A DNA stretch of 64,000 nucleotides from NCBI RefSeq assembly GCF_030067705.1, contig NZ_JASJEX010000001.1, positions 248,001-312,000 on the forward strand, in the 5' to 3' direction. Below, piece after piece: positions 44,457 through 53,919 of this stretch; within the stretch, counting starts at the first letter, position 1, and each line of letters starts with the position of its first letter. Both the position numbers and the translations under genes were made by a program. Source of the stretch: Kribbibacterium absianum. GTDB taxonomy: Bacteria; Actinomycetota; Coriobacteriia; Coriobacteriales; Atopobiaceae. The notes under the pieces are model-generated. The model searched no databases. It worked only from the letters and a program-made list of their open reading frames with translations, and was not told the DNA's origin.

Positions 44457-45158
44457 ATGGCGTTTATCGAGTTCCAGGACGTGCGCAAGGTCTACCACAT
44501 GGGGTCGGTGGACGTCACGGCCGTCGACGGCATGACCTTCTCGGTGGAGAAGGGCGAGCTCTGCGTCATCGTCGGGCCCTCCGGCGCCGGCAAGACCACG
44601 GTGCTCAACATGCTCGGCGGCATGGACAAGCCCACGAGCGGCGTGATCCGCCTCGGCGACCGCGTGGTCTCCGACATGGACGACCGGCAGCTCACCTACT
44701 ACCGGCGCCTCGACATCGGCTTCGTCTTCCAGTTCTACAACCTGGTCCAGAACCTCACGGCCGTCGAGAACGTCGAGCTGGCCGCGCAGATCTGTCCCGA
44801 CCCACTGCCGGCGGCCGAGGTGCTCGAGCGCGTGGGCCTCGGCCACCGCCTCGACAACTTCCCGGCGCAGCTCTCCGGCGGCGAGCAGCAGCGCGTGGCC
44901 ATCGCCCGCGCGATCGCCAAGAACCCGCAGCTGTTGCTCTGCGACGAGCCCACCGGCGCCCTTGACTACCAAACGGGCAAGCAGATCCTCGAACTGCTCC
45001 AGGACACCTGCCACGAGACGGGCCAGCCTGTCTGCATCGTCACCCACAACCTCGCCTTCACGCAGATCGCGGACCGGGTGATCCACGTGCGAGAGGGCCG
45101 CGCCTCAAAGATCGAAGTGAACTCCCACCCGGCCAGTGCCGCCACGGTGGAGTGGTGA
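44457..45158 (+). CDS. ABC transporter ATP-binding protein, MacB/LolD type
   Basis: A 233-aa ATPase. Walker [10 protein letters not shown] (about residue 37), Q-loop [20 protein letters not shown], signature [19 protein letters not shown] (about 142-160) and Walker [13 protein letters not shown] are complete. The sequence is that of exporter and mechanotransmission systems (MacB, LolD, FtsE). The permease gene starts three bases after its stop, so the pair forms one transporter. Confidence 0.93.
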   Translation: MAFIEFQDVRKVYHMGSVDVTAVDGMTFSVEKGELCVIVGPSGAGKTTVLNMLGGMDKPTSGVIRLGDRVVSDMDDRQLTYYRRLDIGFVFQFYNLVQNLTAVENVELAAQICPDPLPAAEVLERVGLGHRLDNFPAQLSGGEQQRVAIARAIAKNPQLLLCDEPTGALDYQTGKQILELLQDTCHETGQPVCIVTHNLAFTQIADRVIHVREGRASKIEVNSHPASAATVEW

Positions 45159-45161
45159 CCC

Positions 45162-48100
45162 ATGGGGTCGATGTTCTCCAAAGAGGTCCGGCGTTCCATC
45201 ACGGGGTCGCTCGGGCGCTTCATCGCCATCGTCGTGATCGTGGCCGTGGGCTGCGGGTTCTTCGGCGGCCTCCGGATGACGGGCGTCGGCATGCGCAAGT
45301 CCCTCGACCGCTTCTTCGACGGCACCGAGTTCTACGACCTCCAGTTGGTCTCGACGCTCGGCGTCTCGCAGCAGATGGCGGACGAGGTGGCGAGGATCGA
45401 CGGCGTCACGGCCGTGATGCCGGGCCGCTCGGTCGATGTGATGGCGACCCTCGGCGACGAGCAGAGCGCCGCGAAGATCGTGACGTTCGACGCAGAGGCG
45501 GCCGCCGCGTCCCAGCAGGAGGGCGACGCGCGCGTCCTCTCCGGGGACGGCGGGTACGTCAACCGGCTCGTCCTCGAGAGCGGCCGCTGGCCCCAGGCCG
45601 ACGACGAGTGCGTGATGCTCTACGAGAAGGCCCACCCGGACCGCGAGACGGACGAGGTCACCGTGGTCTCCGGCGCCTCCGACCTCGACGACACCCTTGC
45701 GGTCCGGGAGTTCAAGGTCGTGGGCCGCGTCACGAGCCCGGCGTACGTCTCTGCCACCACGCTGGCCACCACGACCCTCGGCAGCGGCACAATCAACCAG
45801 GTGCTCTTCGTGCGCGAGGGGGCGTTCGAGCAGGACAGCCCCTACACCGAGCTCTTCGTGAGGGTGGGCGGCGCCGACCAGTACGTGACGGGCACCGACG
45901 AGTACCAACAAGCGGTGGACGAGGTCGCGGATCGCATCGAGCTCGAGGTGCCGGAGCTGGCCGTCGCGCGGCAGCAGCAGATCAAGGACGACGCCCAGGC
46001 GACGCTCGACGAGAAGCGCGCCGACTACGAGGCCGAGAGGACCGACGCGCTCCGGCAGCTGGACGACGCGAAGGCGGAGCTGGACGACGCCCTGGCCCAG
46101 CTCGAGGAGGGCGAGGCGAAGGTCGCTGAGAACGAGGCCACGCTCGCCGAGAGTCGGGCGCGCGTGGACGACGGCTGGGCGCAATGGCGAAGCGGCTCCG
46201 ACGAAGTGGCCGCGAAGGAGCAGGAGCTCGCGGACGGCCTCAAGCAATGGAAGCGTGGCGCCGACGAGCTGGCCACGAAGAAGAGTCAGCTCGCGGCGCA
46301 GAAGTCCCAGATTGCCGAGCAAAAGTCCGCGCTGGAGGCCAACAAGGCCCAGCTGGAGCAGGCAAAGGCCGCCGTGGATGCGTACGACGCCGGTGTGGCA
46401 CAGGTGGTGGCCGGGGCGCGACAGGTCGTATCGTCGCTCGGCGGGGACGCGGGCACGGTCACGGACGTGACGAGCGCCGTCGCAGCGCTCACGGCGGCAC
46501 GGGAGCAGCTCGAGGCGTACGGGCAACCGGTGCCCGAGGAGCTGTCGGCGCTCCTCTCGTCCGCCGAGGCGCTGCAAGCGCAAGAGGCCGCCATCGCGCA
46601 GGCCCGCGAGGCGACGGCGGACTACGATGCCACGATGGCGCGGATCGAGGACGGCCTTGCGCAGATCTCGGCGGGGGAGCAGCAGGTCGCGGCAGGGGAG
46701 CGGCAGCTCACGGCGGCCGAGGAGCAGCTCGCCGCGTCGAAGCGCACCATCGACGACGGTCAGGCCCAGATCGCGGAGACCAAGGCGAAGCTCGCCAGCA
46801 CGAAGGCCACGCTCACGGAGGGCGAGGCGCAGTTTGCCGACGGCGAGGCCCAGATCGCCCGGGCAAAGCAGGAGCTCGAGGACGGTCGCGCGGAGTACGA
46901 GAACGGCCTCGCCACCTATGAGAGCGAGCGACGGGACGCGCTCGGGAAGCTGGCCGACGCCGAGCGACAGCTCGACGACGCGCAGAAGGACATCGACGAG
47001 GTGGGCGAGCCGGACATCTACGTGCTCGACCGCACCCAGAACTACGGCGCGGCCAGCTACGTGGCGGACTCCGAGCGCATTGACTCCATCGCCACGGTGT
47101 TCCCGTTCTTCTTCTTCGTCGTGGCGGCGCTCGTGACCCTCACCACGATGACGCGCATGGTGGAGGACGACCGCGGCCTTATCGGCACCTACAAGGCCCT
47201 CGGCTACTCGACCGCGCGCATCACGTCCAAGTACCTGATCTACGGCGGCGTCGCGAGCGCGGCGGGCGCGGCCCTCGGCATCGTCGCGCTCGGCCAGCTG
47301 TTGCCGTGGGTGATCTTCACCGCCTACGCCATCGTCTACAACGTGCCGGCGCGGCCGCTGCCGCTGCCGCTCGAGGCGCCACAGGCCATCGCGGCGGCGG
47401 TCCTCGGCATCGGCGTGACGCTTGTGGCGACCCTTGCCGCGTGTCTGTCGACGTTGCGCGAGTCGCCTGCGGCCTTGATGCAGCCCAAGGCGCCGAAGGC
47501 GGGCAAGCGCATCCTGCTGGAGCACGTGGGCCCCGTCTGGAGCCGGCTGTCCTTCTCGTGGAAGGTCACGTTCCGCAACATCTTCCGGTACAAGCGCCGC
47601 TTCTTCATGACGGTGATCGGCATCGCGGGCTGCACGATGCTCCTGGTCACCGGCTTCGGCGTGCGCGACTCGATCAACGACATCATCGACAACCAGTTCG
47701 AGGAGCTGTTCCACTACGACATCAGCGTGTCGATGGCCGACGACGTCACGGCCTCCCAGCTCGATGCCGTCGCGGGTTACCTGGAGTCCACCCCGGGCTT
47801 CGACGGCCTCGCCGAGACCAGCTCCCAGATCATGCTCGGCAAGCAGGTCAAGGCCGACGGCAAGACCAAGAACGTGCGGGTACAGGTCATCGTGCCCCAG
47901 GACGAGCAGGGCTTCTCGTCGATGGTCACGCTCCGCACGCGCCAAGGGCACGACTCGCTGACGCTGGGCGACGACGGCGCGGTCCTCACCGAGAAGCAGG
48001 CCGCCCTGCTCGGCGTCGGGGTGGGCGACACCCTGCAGCTCTGGGCCCAGGACGACGCCGGCAACCCCAAGGGCGAGCCCTACGAGGTCACGATCACGGG

Positions 48101-48716
48101 CATCGCGGAGAACTACGTGGGCAGCTACCTGTACCTAGGCACCGGCGCCTACCAGCGGGCGTTCGGGCACGAGCCCAAGGTTCGCTACCTCTATGCGGAC
48201 GTGAGCACCGCTGACCAGACGGCCATCGCGGAGCACCTGCACGAGATGGACGCCGTGGACACGGTGGTCTTCAACACCGAGAGCATCGCGAGCTACCGGG
48301 AGATGCTGTCGTCCGTGGACCTCGTGATGGTGGTGCTCATCCTCTTCGCGGCGATCCTCGCGTTCGTGGTGCTCTACAACCTGGCGAACATCAACATCTC
48401 CGAGCGTGTGCGCGAGATTGCGAGCCTCAAGGTGCTCGGCTTCACGCGCCGCGAGGTGGACGAGTACGTGTTCCGCGAGATCATCCTCATCGTGGTGATC
48501 GGCGCGCTCGCGGGGCTCGTGCTGGGCTATGTCTTCGAGCAGTACGTGATCGTGACGGCCGAGATGGACTCCGTGATGTTCGGGCGCCTGATCCACTGGC
48601 CGAGCTACCTCTACAGCTTCGGTCTGACGCTCGGGTTCTGCCTGCTCGTGCTGCTGTTCATGCGGCGCAAGCTGGACGGCGTGGACATGGTGGAGTCCCT
48701 CAAGTCTGTCGAGTGA
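45162..48716 (+). CDS. FtsX-like ABC permease with long extracellular coiled coil
   Basis: An 1184-aa permease. The first helix is at about residues 17-35, then an extracellular part (40-640) with a large coiled coil (about 270-625; runs such as EQQVAAGERQLTAAEEQLAA). FtsX-type helices lie at 645-810 and a second extracellular domain and helix set at 815-1175 (LVMVVLILFAAILAFVVLYN near 1055). It works with the ATPase as a mechanotransmitter or exporter of peptides, lipids or antibiotics. The coiled-coil stalk is typical of the large Gram-positive version found near drug-resistance and cell-wall genes. Single operon of two genes. Confidence 0.88.
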   Translation: MGSMFSKEVRRSITGSLGRFIAIVVIVAVGCGFFGGLRMTGVGMRKSLDRFFDGTEFYDLQLVSTLGVSQQMADEVARIDGVTAVMPGRSVDVMATLGDEQSAAKIVTFDAEAAAASQQEGDARVLSGDGGYVNRLVLESGRWPQADDECVMLYEKAHPDRETDEVTVVSGASDLDDTLAVREFKVVGRVTSPAYVSATTLATTTLGSGTINQVLFVREGAFEQDSPYTELFVRVGGADQYVTGTDEYQQAVDEVADRIELEVPELAVARQQQIKDDAQATLDEKRADYEAERTDALRQLDDAKAELDDALAQLEEGEAKVAENEATLAESRARVDDGWAQWRSGSDEVAAKEQELADGLKQWKRGADELATKKSQLAAQKSQIAEQKSALEANKAQLEQAKAAVDAYDAGVAQVVAGARQVVSSLGGDAGTVTDVTSAVAALTAAREQLEAYGQPVPEELSALLSSAEALQAQEAAIAQAREATADYDATMARIEDGLAQISAGEQQVAAGERQLTAAEEQLAASKRTIDDGQAQIAETKAKLASTKATLTEGEAQFADGEAQIARAKQELEDGRAEYENGLATYESERRDALGKLADAERQLDDAQKDIDEVGEPDIYVLDRTQNYGAASYVADSERIDSIATVFPFFFFVVAALVTLTTMTRMVEDDRGLIGTYKALGYSTARITSKYLIYGGVASAAGAALGIVALGQLLPWVIFTAYAIVYNVPARPLPLPLEAPQAIAAAVLGIGVTLVATLAACLSTLRESPAALMQPKAPKAGKRILLEHVGPVWSRLSFSWKVTFRNIFRYKRRFFMTVIGIAGCTMLLVTGFGVRDSINDIIDNQFEELFHYDISVSMADDVTASQLDAVAGYLESTPGFDGLAETSSQIMLGKQVKADGKTKNVRVQVIVPQDEQGFSSMVTLRTRQGHDSLTLGDDGAVLTEKQAALLGVGVGDTLQLWAQDDAGNPKGEPYEVTITGIAENYVGSYLYLGTGAYQRAFGHEPKVRYLYADVSTADQTAIAEHLHEMDAVDTVVFNTESIASYREMLSSVDLVMVVLILFAAILAFVVLYNLANINISERVREIASLKVLGFTRREVDEYVFREIILIVVIGALAGLVLGYVFEQYVIVTAEMDSVMFGRLIHWPSYLYSFGLTLGFCLLVLLFMRRKLDGVDMVESLKSVE

Positions 48717-48813
48717 GAAAACGGGGCCGGGCGCCGTCTGTCGGCCTGCCAGAGCAGGCTCGCAGGGGAGGAGCGCCCGGCTCCGTCTGTCGAACGGTGC
48801 CGTGCGAGCGTTG
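48717..48813. terminator. Inverted-repeat region between convergent genes
   Basis: GCCGGGCGCC and GAGCGCCCGGC (48726-48735 and 48771-48781) can pair around a loop containing the CCTGC/GCAGG repeat. There is no clear T run, so termination is likely but unproven. Confidence 0.45.
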
Positions 48814-49764
48814 TCACTTCGACTTGACGCCGCTCGCGATCTGGTCGGGGACCGGGAGGTTCTCGCGGCGGTCGTCGCCCCAGAAGCAGCAGCTCACCAT
48901 CGCGGGCCCGACGTGCGAGCCGATGGTGGGCCCGATGTTGGACTCCAGGACGAGCGCCTCGCCGCAGCCCTTCTCGATGAGGTCCTGCAGCGTGCGGGCG
49001 TCGTGCTGGCAGTCCGCGTTGCCGATGGCCACCATGAAGGTGCTCGGGTCGTGGTGCTTGAGGTAGTTCTCGGCCAGACGGCGGAGGCCCTTCTTGCGGC
49101 CGCGCGCCACGCCGGCGAACGTGAGCTTGCCGTCCAGGTCCACGGACAGCAGCGGCTTGATGTTGAGCGCGGTGCCGATGGACGCGACGCCGCTCGGGAT
49201 GCGGCCGCCGTGCGCGAGCGCCTTGAGGTCGTCCACCATGAACAGCGTGTGGATGAAGAAGTGGGCCTCGCTCGCCCAGTCCGCCAGCTGCTTGGCGGTG
49301 AGGCCATTGTCGCGCTGGCGGACGGCCTCCCAGGCCAGCAGGTTAAGGGGCGTGGAGGGCAGCTTGGTGTCCACGATGTAGAACTCGGCGTGCCGGCCCT
49401 TCTTTCCCAGGTCCTCGCGCACGCGCTCGAGGGCCGTGAGCGCGCCCTCGTAGCAACCGGAGATGCCGGAGTCGAACGCCAGGTACACGGTGGGGACGCC
49501 GCTCTCGATGGCCGCGCGGAAGGCCGTCTCGAACTCCAACTGCGAGGGTTGGCTCGTCATCGGCTGGGCGCCCTTGCGCATGGCCTCGTAGAAGTCATGG
49601 GCGCTCCTGCTCTCGAACATATCGTCGACGCCCGAGAGGCCGCCCTCGGGGTCGTCGGCCTCGGTGTACGAGAAGTGCAGCACGGTGACGTCGTTGGCAT
49701 CGCAGAAGGACTTGGGCAGCTCGGCCGGCGAGTCGATGATCAGGTTGCACTGGCGCTGGGTCAT
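48814..49764 (-). CDS. DegV family fatty-acid-binding protein
   Basis: A 316-aa FakB/DegV-like protein that presents fatty acids to the FakA kinase for phosphorylation. TSQPSQLEF (about residue 69) is the conserved Thr-Ser-x-Pro-Ser stretch. The lipid-binding half ends with IGPTIGSHVGPAMVSCCFWG (about 280-299). The N-terminus is CNLIIDSPAELPK rather than the usual IVTDSTSDL. ATG with AAGGAG upstream. FakA is not in the window. Confidence 0.87.
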   Translation of the reverse strand: MTQRQCNLIIDSPAELPKSFCDANDVTVLHFSYTEADDPEGGLSGVDDMFESRSAHDFYEAMRKGAQPMTSQPSQLEFETAFRAAIESGVPTVYLAFDSGISGCYEGALTALERVREDLGKKGRHAEFYIVDTKLPSTPLNLLAWEAVRQRDNGLTAKQLADWASEAHFFIHTLFMVDDLKALAHGGRIPSGVASIGTALNIKPLLSVDLDGKLTFAGVARGRKKGLRRLAENYLKHHDPSTFMVAIGNADCQHDARTLQDLIEKGCGEALVLESNIGPTIGSHVGPAMVSCCFWGDDRRENLPVPDQIASGVKSK

Positions 49765-49887
49765 GGGCGCTCCTTCGTGTCAGCGGCACGGACGGGCACC
49801 ATGGTAGGGCATGGCCTTAAACCTGCATGAATCACCCACACAAGCGAGAACGTCGGCACGGCGCCCGAGCCGTTCGAGCGGCGGGGC

Positions 49888-50637
49888 CTAGCGGACGCGG
49901 TCCTCCCAGGTGCGAACCGTCTCGCGCATCAGGAACCGCTTGAAGGGGGCGAGGTCGCCGGTCCTGTCGAACTCCTCGAGCGCCGCGTAGTAGCGGTCGG
50001 CGTCGTCGTCGAAGATGATGATCGGCGGGTGCCCGCCCTCCATCAGCACGAGGTTCATCAGGTCGCGGGCCGTCCGTCCGGTGCCCTCGGCAAAGGGATG
50101 GATCGACACGAGGTTGTTGTGCAGGTACGCGGCCACCGTCAGCGCGCGCAGCGGCGTCAGCTCCGGCAGCTCTGCGTCGACCTCGGCGAGCAGGTCCCTC
50201 GTCAGCCGTGGGCACTGGTCGGGCGCCGCGCCGACCTCGTAGGTCCCGCGCACGATGTAGTCGGACAGCTTGTACTTGCCGGGCCGCTCGTCGTCGGCCA
50301 GGAGCTTCTTGCTGTAGGTGAGGTAGGTCAGCGTGCGATGCAGGGTGAGGAGCAGGTCCTCGGTGAGCGGCCGGCGCTCCTTGATCACGCCGAGCATCCA
50401 CCCAAAGGCCGCCCGCTGGTCGATCAGCGAGACGAGGCTCCGCACGTCGCCGGTGTAGGCGGTGACGGCGTCCTCCTCGTAGACCTCGCGGGCCTCCTCG
50501 TAGGTGAGGTCGGCTCCCTCGATGCGCGCCGAGTGGTAGGCGAACTCCATCGCGAAGTCGTCGACCTCCTCGTCTTTGGTCTCGTCGTCCAAGCACGCCC
50601 ACCAGTCCAGCACGGCGTCGTACGTCTCCAGTGCCAT
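49888..50637 (-). CDS. Fic family protein with N-terminal inhibitory helix
   Basis: A 249-aa Fic domain protein that probably transfers AMP to a protein target. The active site is HPFAEGTGRTARDLMN (about 168-183), a variant of HPFxxGNGRxxR with Thr at the Asn position. SARIEGADLT near residue 34 matches the (S/T)xxxE(G/N) inhibitory helix, so this is a class II self-inhibited Fic protein. It needs no separate antitoxin, and none is adjacent. ATG with GGCGGGAGG upstream. A long open frame beyond it on the same strand is not coding. Confidence 0.88.
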   Translation of the reverse strand: MALETYDAVLDWWACLDDETKDEEVDDFAMEFAYHSARIEGADLTYEEAREVYEEDAVTAYTGDVRSLVSLIDQRAAFGWMLGVIKERRPLTEDLLLTLHRTLTYLTYSKKLLADDERPGKYKLSDYIVRGTYEVGAAPDQCPRLTRDLLAEVDAELPELTPLRALTVAAYLHNNLVSIHPFAEGTGRTARDLMNLVLMEGGHPPIIIFDDDADRYYAALEEFDRTGDLAPFKRFLMRETVRTWEDRVR

Positions 50638-50886
50638 GGCGCCTCCCGCCTCGTGTCCGTTCTTTCCTATAGTGCCCGTTCGGAGAGCTGCGCGACCGGT
50701 TCGGCCGGCCACCGAAGGCCCTTTGCATGGGGAGTCGCCTTGATGTATGGGGTCGTCCTTCGCCGCAGCTCCCGCACCGTAAGCGGGCCTCGGCGGCTGC
50801 GGAGTTCTTGCGCAATTGGCGTTCGCGCGGCGCTGTCCGCAGATACTTGACGGATGCCATGGAGCCTGCTCGCAAGGAGGACACGC

Positions 50887-52749
50887 GTGGCTCTCACTCG
50901 AAGGACCTTTCTCGGCGCCTCGGCGTTGACCGCCGCGGCGCTCCTCACCGCTTGTTCGCACGAGGAGGCGCCCGCGCCCCCAGAGGACAAGGGCGCCCCG
51001 GACGATCCGGACGTTGACACCTCGGCCTACGCGGCGCTGGCTCTCGACATGGACTCGTGGTCCTACGACGAGGGCCATGACGTCTACTACCAGCTCTCGG
51101 TCCCCTATTGTCTCAATCCGGTCGCCAAGGCCTACCAGTGCCTGTCGATCTATGTCCCGGGCCCCTATTTCAACGCCACCGAGAAGGGCGGCCTCTACTC
51201 CTGCCGCGTCAACACGACCGGCACGGTGGGCTCCTACACCGCGCTCACTGCACCGGTGCTGTTCCCGATCAACTGCCCCAACTACTCGGCGCAGCAGGGC
51301 CAGACCACCTATTCCTACGAGGGCCTCAGCCCCTATCTGCAGGCCGGCTGCGTGTACGTCTACGCGGGGTGCCGCGGGCGCGCGAGCGGATACGACTCCA
51401 ACGGCAGCGGCTACTACGCCGGTGGCTTCCCGTGGATGATCGCAGACCTCAAGGCCGCGATCCGCTACGTCCGCTACAACGCGTCGAGCCTTCCCATCGA
51501 CGAGGACCAGCTCGTGGTCCTCGGTCTGGGCGCCGGCGGCTGTCTGGCCTCTGTGCTCGGGACGAGCGGCGACGCCCCCGCCTTCGACGACTACCTCGAC
51601 TCGGTCGGCGCCGCGCGGTGGAACGCCACGGGCGCGGCCGTCTCGGATGCCCCGAGCGGCGTCGCGCTCTGGAACCCGCAGGCGGGTCTGCAGACCATCG
51701 ACTCCTCCTATGAGTGGATGTACGGCCAGTACGTCTCGACGGACAGTCGTGCCGATGGCACCTGGACGCAGGCGCTCTCCCGCGACCTCGCGGCCACATG
51801 GCCCGGCTGGCTCAACAGCCTCGCGCTCACGGACCCGGAGGGCGCTCGGCTCGACCTGGCGGAGACCTCCGGCGCCGTCTGCGCCGACGGCGGCTTCTAC
51901 ACCGCGCTCGTGGGGCAGCTCGAGGACGCCGCGAAGGCCTTCTTCGAGCGCACGACCTTCCCGGTCACGATAACCACCCAGAACGTCGCCGGCGGGGCCT
52001 TCCCGGGCGGCGATGCGAGCGCGCAGGCCGCGACCGTGATCGAGGAGCAGCAGGGCCAGGGGCAGACACCGGCGAGCGCCACGTCGCAGAGCTTCTCGTC
52101 CGCCGAGGAGTACGTGGCGTCCCTCAACGGCGCCAATCCGTGGCTCACCTACACGGCCTCCAGCTCCAACGTGCGCGTCTCGAACCTGGCCGGCTATGTG
52201 CAGATGTGCGCGGCGCCGACGCTGCCCTGCACCGGCTTTGACTCCGTGGCGTGCAACACGGTGCAGAACCAGACCTTTGGCGTGGAGGACCAGACCACGC
52301 TGCACTTCAGCCGCCAGATCTGGGACGTGCTGAACGCGAACATGTTCGACTACAAGGGCCTTGCCGGCTGGCAGTCCAGCTACGTGGGCGCGTGGGGCGT
52401 CGACCTGCAGGTGAAGAACGAGATGGGGGAGACCGTCGAGAGCCGCGCGCTCGCATCGGACCCGTTCTCGTACCTCGAGGCGGACTCCGCGCTGGCCGGC
52501 ACCGGCACCGTCGCACCACACTGGCGCGTGAACATGGGGCTCTCGCAATCGCAGGCGCCGCTTTCCAACGGGTACGCTCTGGCCTGCGCGCTCCGGAACA
52601 ACGACGCCGTGGCTGATGTCCTGTTCACCGGCGTGTGGGGCGCGGGCTACGACCTCTCCGAGCGGAGCGGTGAGCCCGAGACCAACCTGCTCTCGTGGGT
52701 CGCCGGCTTCGCGGGGCGCACAGACGAGACGGGCGGGCCCGGCGCATAG
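50887..52749 (+). CDS. Subtype-B-tannase-like Tat lipoprotein without the catalytic serine
   Basis: A 620-aa exported protein. Residues 1-25 combine a twin-arginine motif (RRTFLG) with a lipobox LTAC, so it is folded before export and lipid-anchored. The mature part follows tannase/feruloyl-esterase-like alpha/beta hydrolases: GGFPWMIADLKAAIRYVRYN, NPQAGLQTIDSSYEWMYGQY and APHWRVNMG. Where tannases have GxSAGG the sequence is LGLGAGGCLASVLG: the nucleophile is Gly. It may be a binding protein or inactive. GTG start with AAGGAGG. Its stop overlaps the next start by one base, so it is coupled to the VanZ-RDD gene. Confidence 0.82.
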   Translation: MALTRRTFLGASALTAAALLTACSHEEAPAPPEDKGAPDDPDVDTSAYAALALDMDSWSYDEGHDVYYQLSVPYCLNPVAKAYQCLSIYVPGPYFNATEKGGLYSCRVNTTGTVGSYTALTAPVLFPINCPNYSAQQGQTTYSYEGLSPYLQAGCVYVYAGCRGRASGYDSNGSGYYAGGFPWMIADLKAAIRYVRYNASSLPIDEDQLVVLGLGAGGCLASVLGTSGDAPAFDDYLDSVGAARWNATGAAVSDAPSGVALWNPQAGLQTIDSSYEWMYGQYVSTDSRADGTWTQALSRDLAATWPGWLNSLALTDPEGARLDLAETSGAVCADGGFYTALVGQLEDAAKAFFERTTFPVTITTQNVAGGAFPGGDASAQAATVIEEQQGQGQTPASATSQSFSSAEEYVASLNGANPWLTYTASSSNVRVSNLAGYVQMCAAPTLPCTGFDSVACNTVQNQTFGVEDQTTLHFSRQIWDVLNANMFDYKGLAGWQSSYVGAWGVDLQVKNEMGETVESRALASDPFSYLEADSALAGTGTVAPHWRVNMGLSQSQAPLSNGYALACALRNNDAVADVLFTGVWGAGYDLSERSGEPETNLLSWVAGFAGRTDETGGPGA

Positions 52750-53903
52750 TGACGTACCTAGGGGTCATCCGGCTTGCGTTCTTCACGTTCCCGCTGCTCG
52801 CGCTGCTCATCACGCTTCCGTACCTGGTGCGGCAGTATCGCCGCGTGGGGGCCGTGCAGGTGTGGCGGTCGGCGCTCGTGTACAGCCTGGCGCTGTACCT
52901 TCTCTGTGTGGTGTTCCTCGTGCTGCTGCCGCTGCCGGCGGACCGTACCGCAGATTACGGGATCGAGCCGCAGCTCCAGCCCTTCGACTGGGTGCTTGTG
53001 GCGATGCGCTCCGGCGTCCGCGTGAGCCTCGAGCACCCGCGCACGTGGCTCGTCGCCCTCAAGAACCCCAACGTGTACGGTGCGGTCTTCAATGTGCTGA
53101 TGCTCGTTCCCTGGGGCTTCTACCTGCGGTACCTCTTCAAGCGGAGGTGGTGGCAGGCGCTGTTCGCGGGTTTCTTCCTGTCGCTGTCCTTCGAGCTCAC
53201 GCAGCTCACCGGCGACTGGGGCCTCTACGCGCACCCGTACCGGCATTTCGACGTGGACGACCTCATCGGGAACACCACGGGCACGATGGTGGGCTTCTGG
53301 CTCACGTGCCTGATCCAGCCGCTGCTGCCGAGCCTTGAGAGAGCGGACGAGCGCTCGTGGGCGCGCAATCTCAGGTACCCGTCGCTCCTGCGCCGCGCGG
53401 TGGCTTTCGTGGTGGACTGTGGGCTTGCAGCGTGCGCGGCGGTCTTCGTGGCGTCCGTCTGGGTCCGCGGCACCGACGGCGTGGTCGACGACGCCGCGCT
53501 GGTCTTCGGCTGGTTCTGCGGAACGGGGCTTGTCGGCGTCCTCGTGCCCACGCTGACGGGCGCGGGCACGCCGGGGGAGCTGCTCTGCAAGCTGCGCGTG
53601 CGCGGTCGCGACGGTGGGAGAGCAGGCCGCGGGCGCATCCTCCTGCGCCAGGCCCTCCTCTGGTGGGGCGCCCTCTGGCTCGTGCCGGCTGCCGCTGTGC
53701 TCGCTCCGAGCAGTCTCTACGTTGGGCATGCTGCGGCAATGCGAACGATGGCGGAGATGGTCGCTGGTCTCTGGGGTTTCACCGTTATCGTGCGCGCGGC
53801 GGTCGCCGCCGGTGGCCGGCGCCCCTACGTGGGAGTGCCGGGGTTGCTCAGCGGCACGCGGGTCCTCTCGGAGGCGCAGGTGGACGCCGAAGCGGCGCGG
53901 TAA
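52749..53903 (+). CDS. VanZ-RDD fusion membrane protein
   Basis: A 384-aa membrane protein. Residues 1-200 form a VanZ-like domain with about five helices and the hallmark LSFELTQL...DDLIGNTTGTMVGF (glycopeptide-resistance-associated family of unknown activity). Residues 205-375 form an RDD domain (RRAVAFVVDCGLAACAAVFV and TGAGTPGELLCKLRVRG, where Arg, Asp and PGxxxxxLRV are typical). Fusion of both in one chain is known in Coriobacteriia and other actinobacteria. GTG start overlapping the tannase-like stop. The pair may sense or handle envelope-directed compounds. Confidence 0.83.
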   Translation: MTYLGVIRLAFFTFPLLALLITLPYLVRQYRRVGAVQVWRSALVYSLALYLLCVVFLVLLPLPADRTADYGIEPQLQPFDWVLVAMRSGVRVSLEHPRTWLVALKNPNVYGAVFNVLMLVPWGFYLRYLFKRRWWQALFAGFFLSLSFELTQLTGDWGLYAHPYRHFDVDDLIGNTTGTMVGFWLTCLIQPLLPSLERADERSWARNLRYPSLLRRAVAFVVDCGLAACAAVFVASVWVRGTDGVVDDAALVFGWFCGTGLVGVLVPTLTGAGTPGELLCKLRVRGRDGGRAGRGRILLRQALLWWGALWLVPAAAVLAPSSLYVGHAAAMRTMAEMVAGLWGFTVIVRAAVAAGGRRPYVGVPGLLSGTRVLSEAQVDAEAAR

Positions 53904-53919
53904 GGGTCGCTGGCGCCCA

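Noticed and set aside
45105-47951. A 948-aa minus-strand frame opposite the FtsX permease
   Set aside because: Low-complexity Arg/Leu/His composition and full overlap with a convincing gene.
50638-52548. N-terminal extension of the Fic gene opposite the tannase-like gene
   Set aside because: The extension is antisense to a gene with Tat signal and family motifs; the Fic ATG at 50637 has its own ribosome site.
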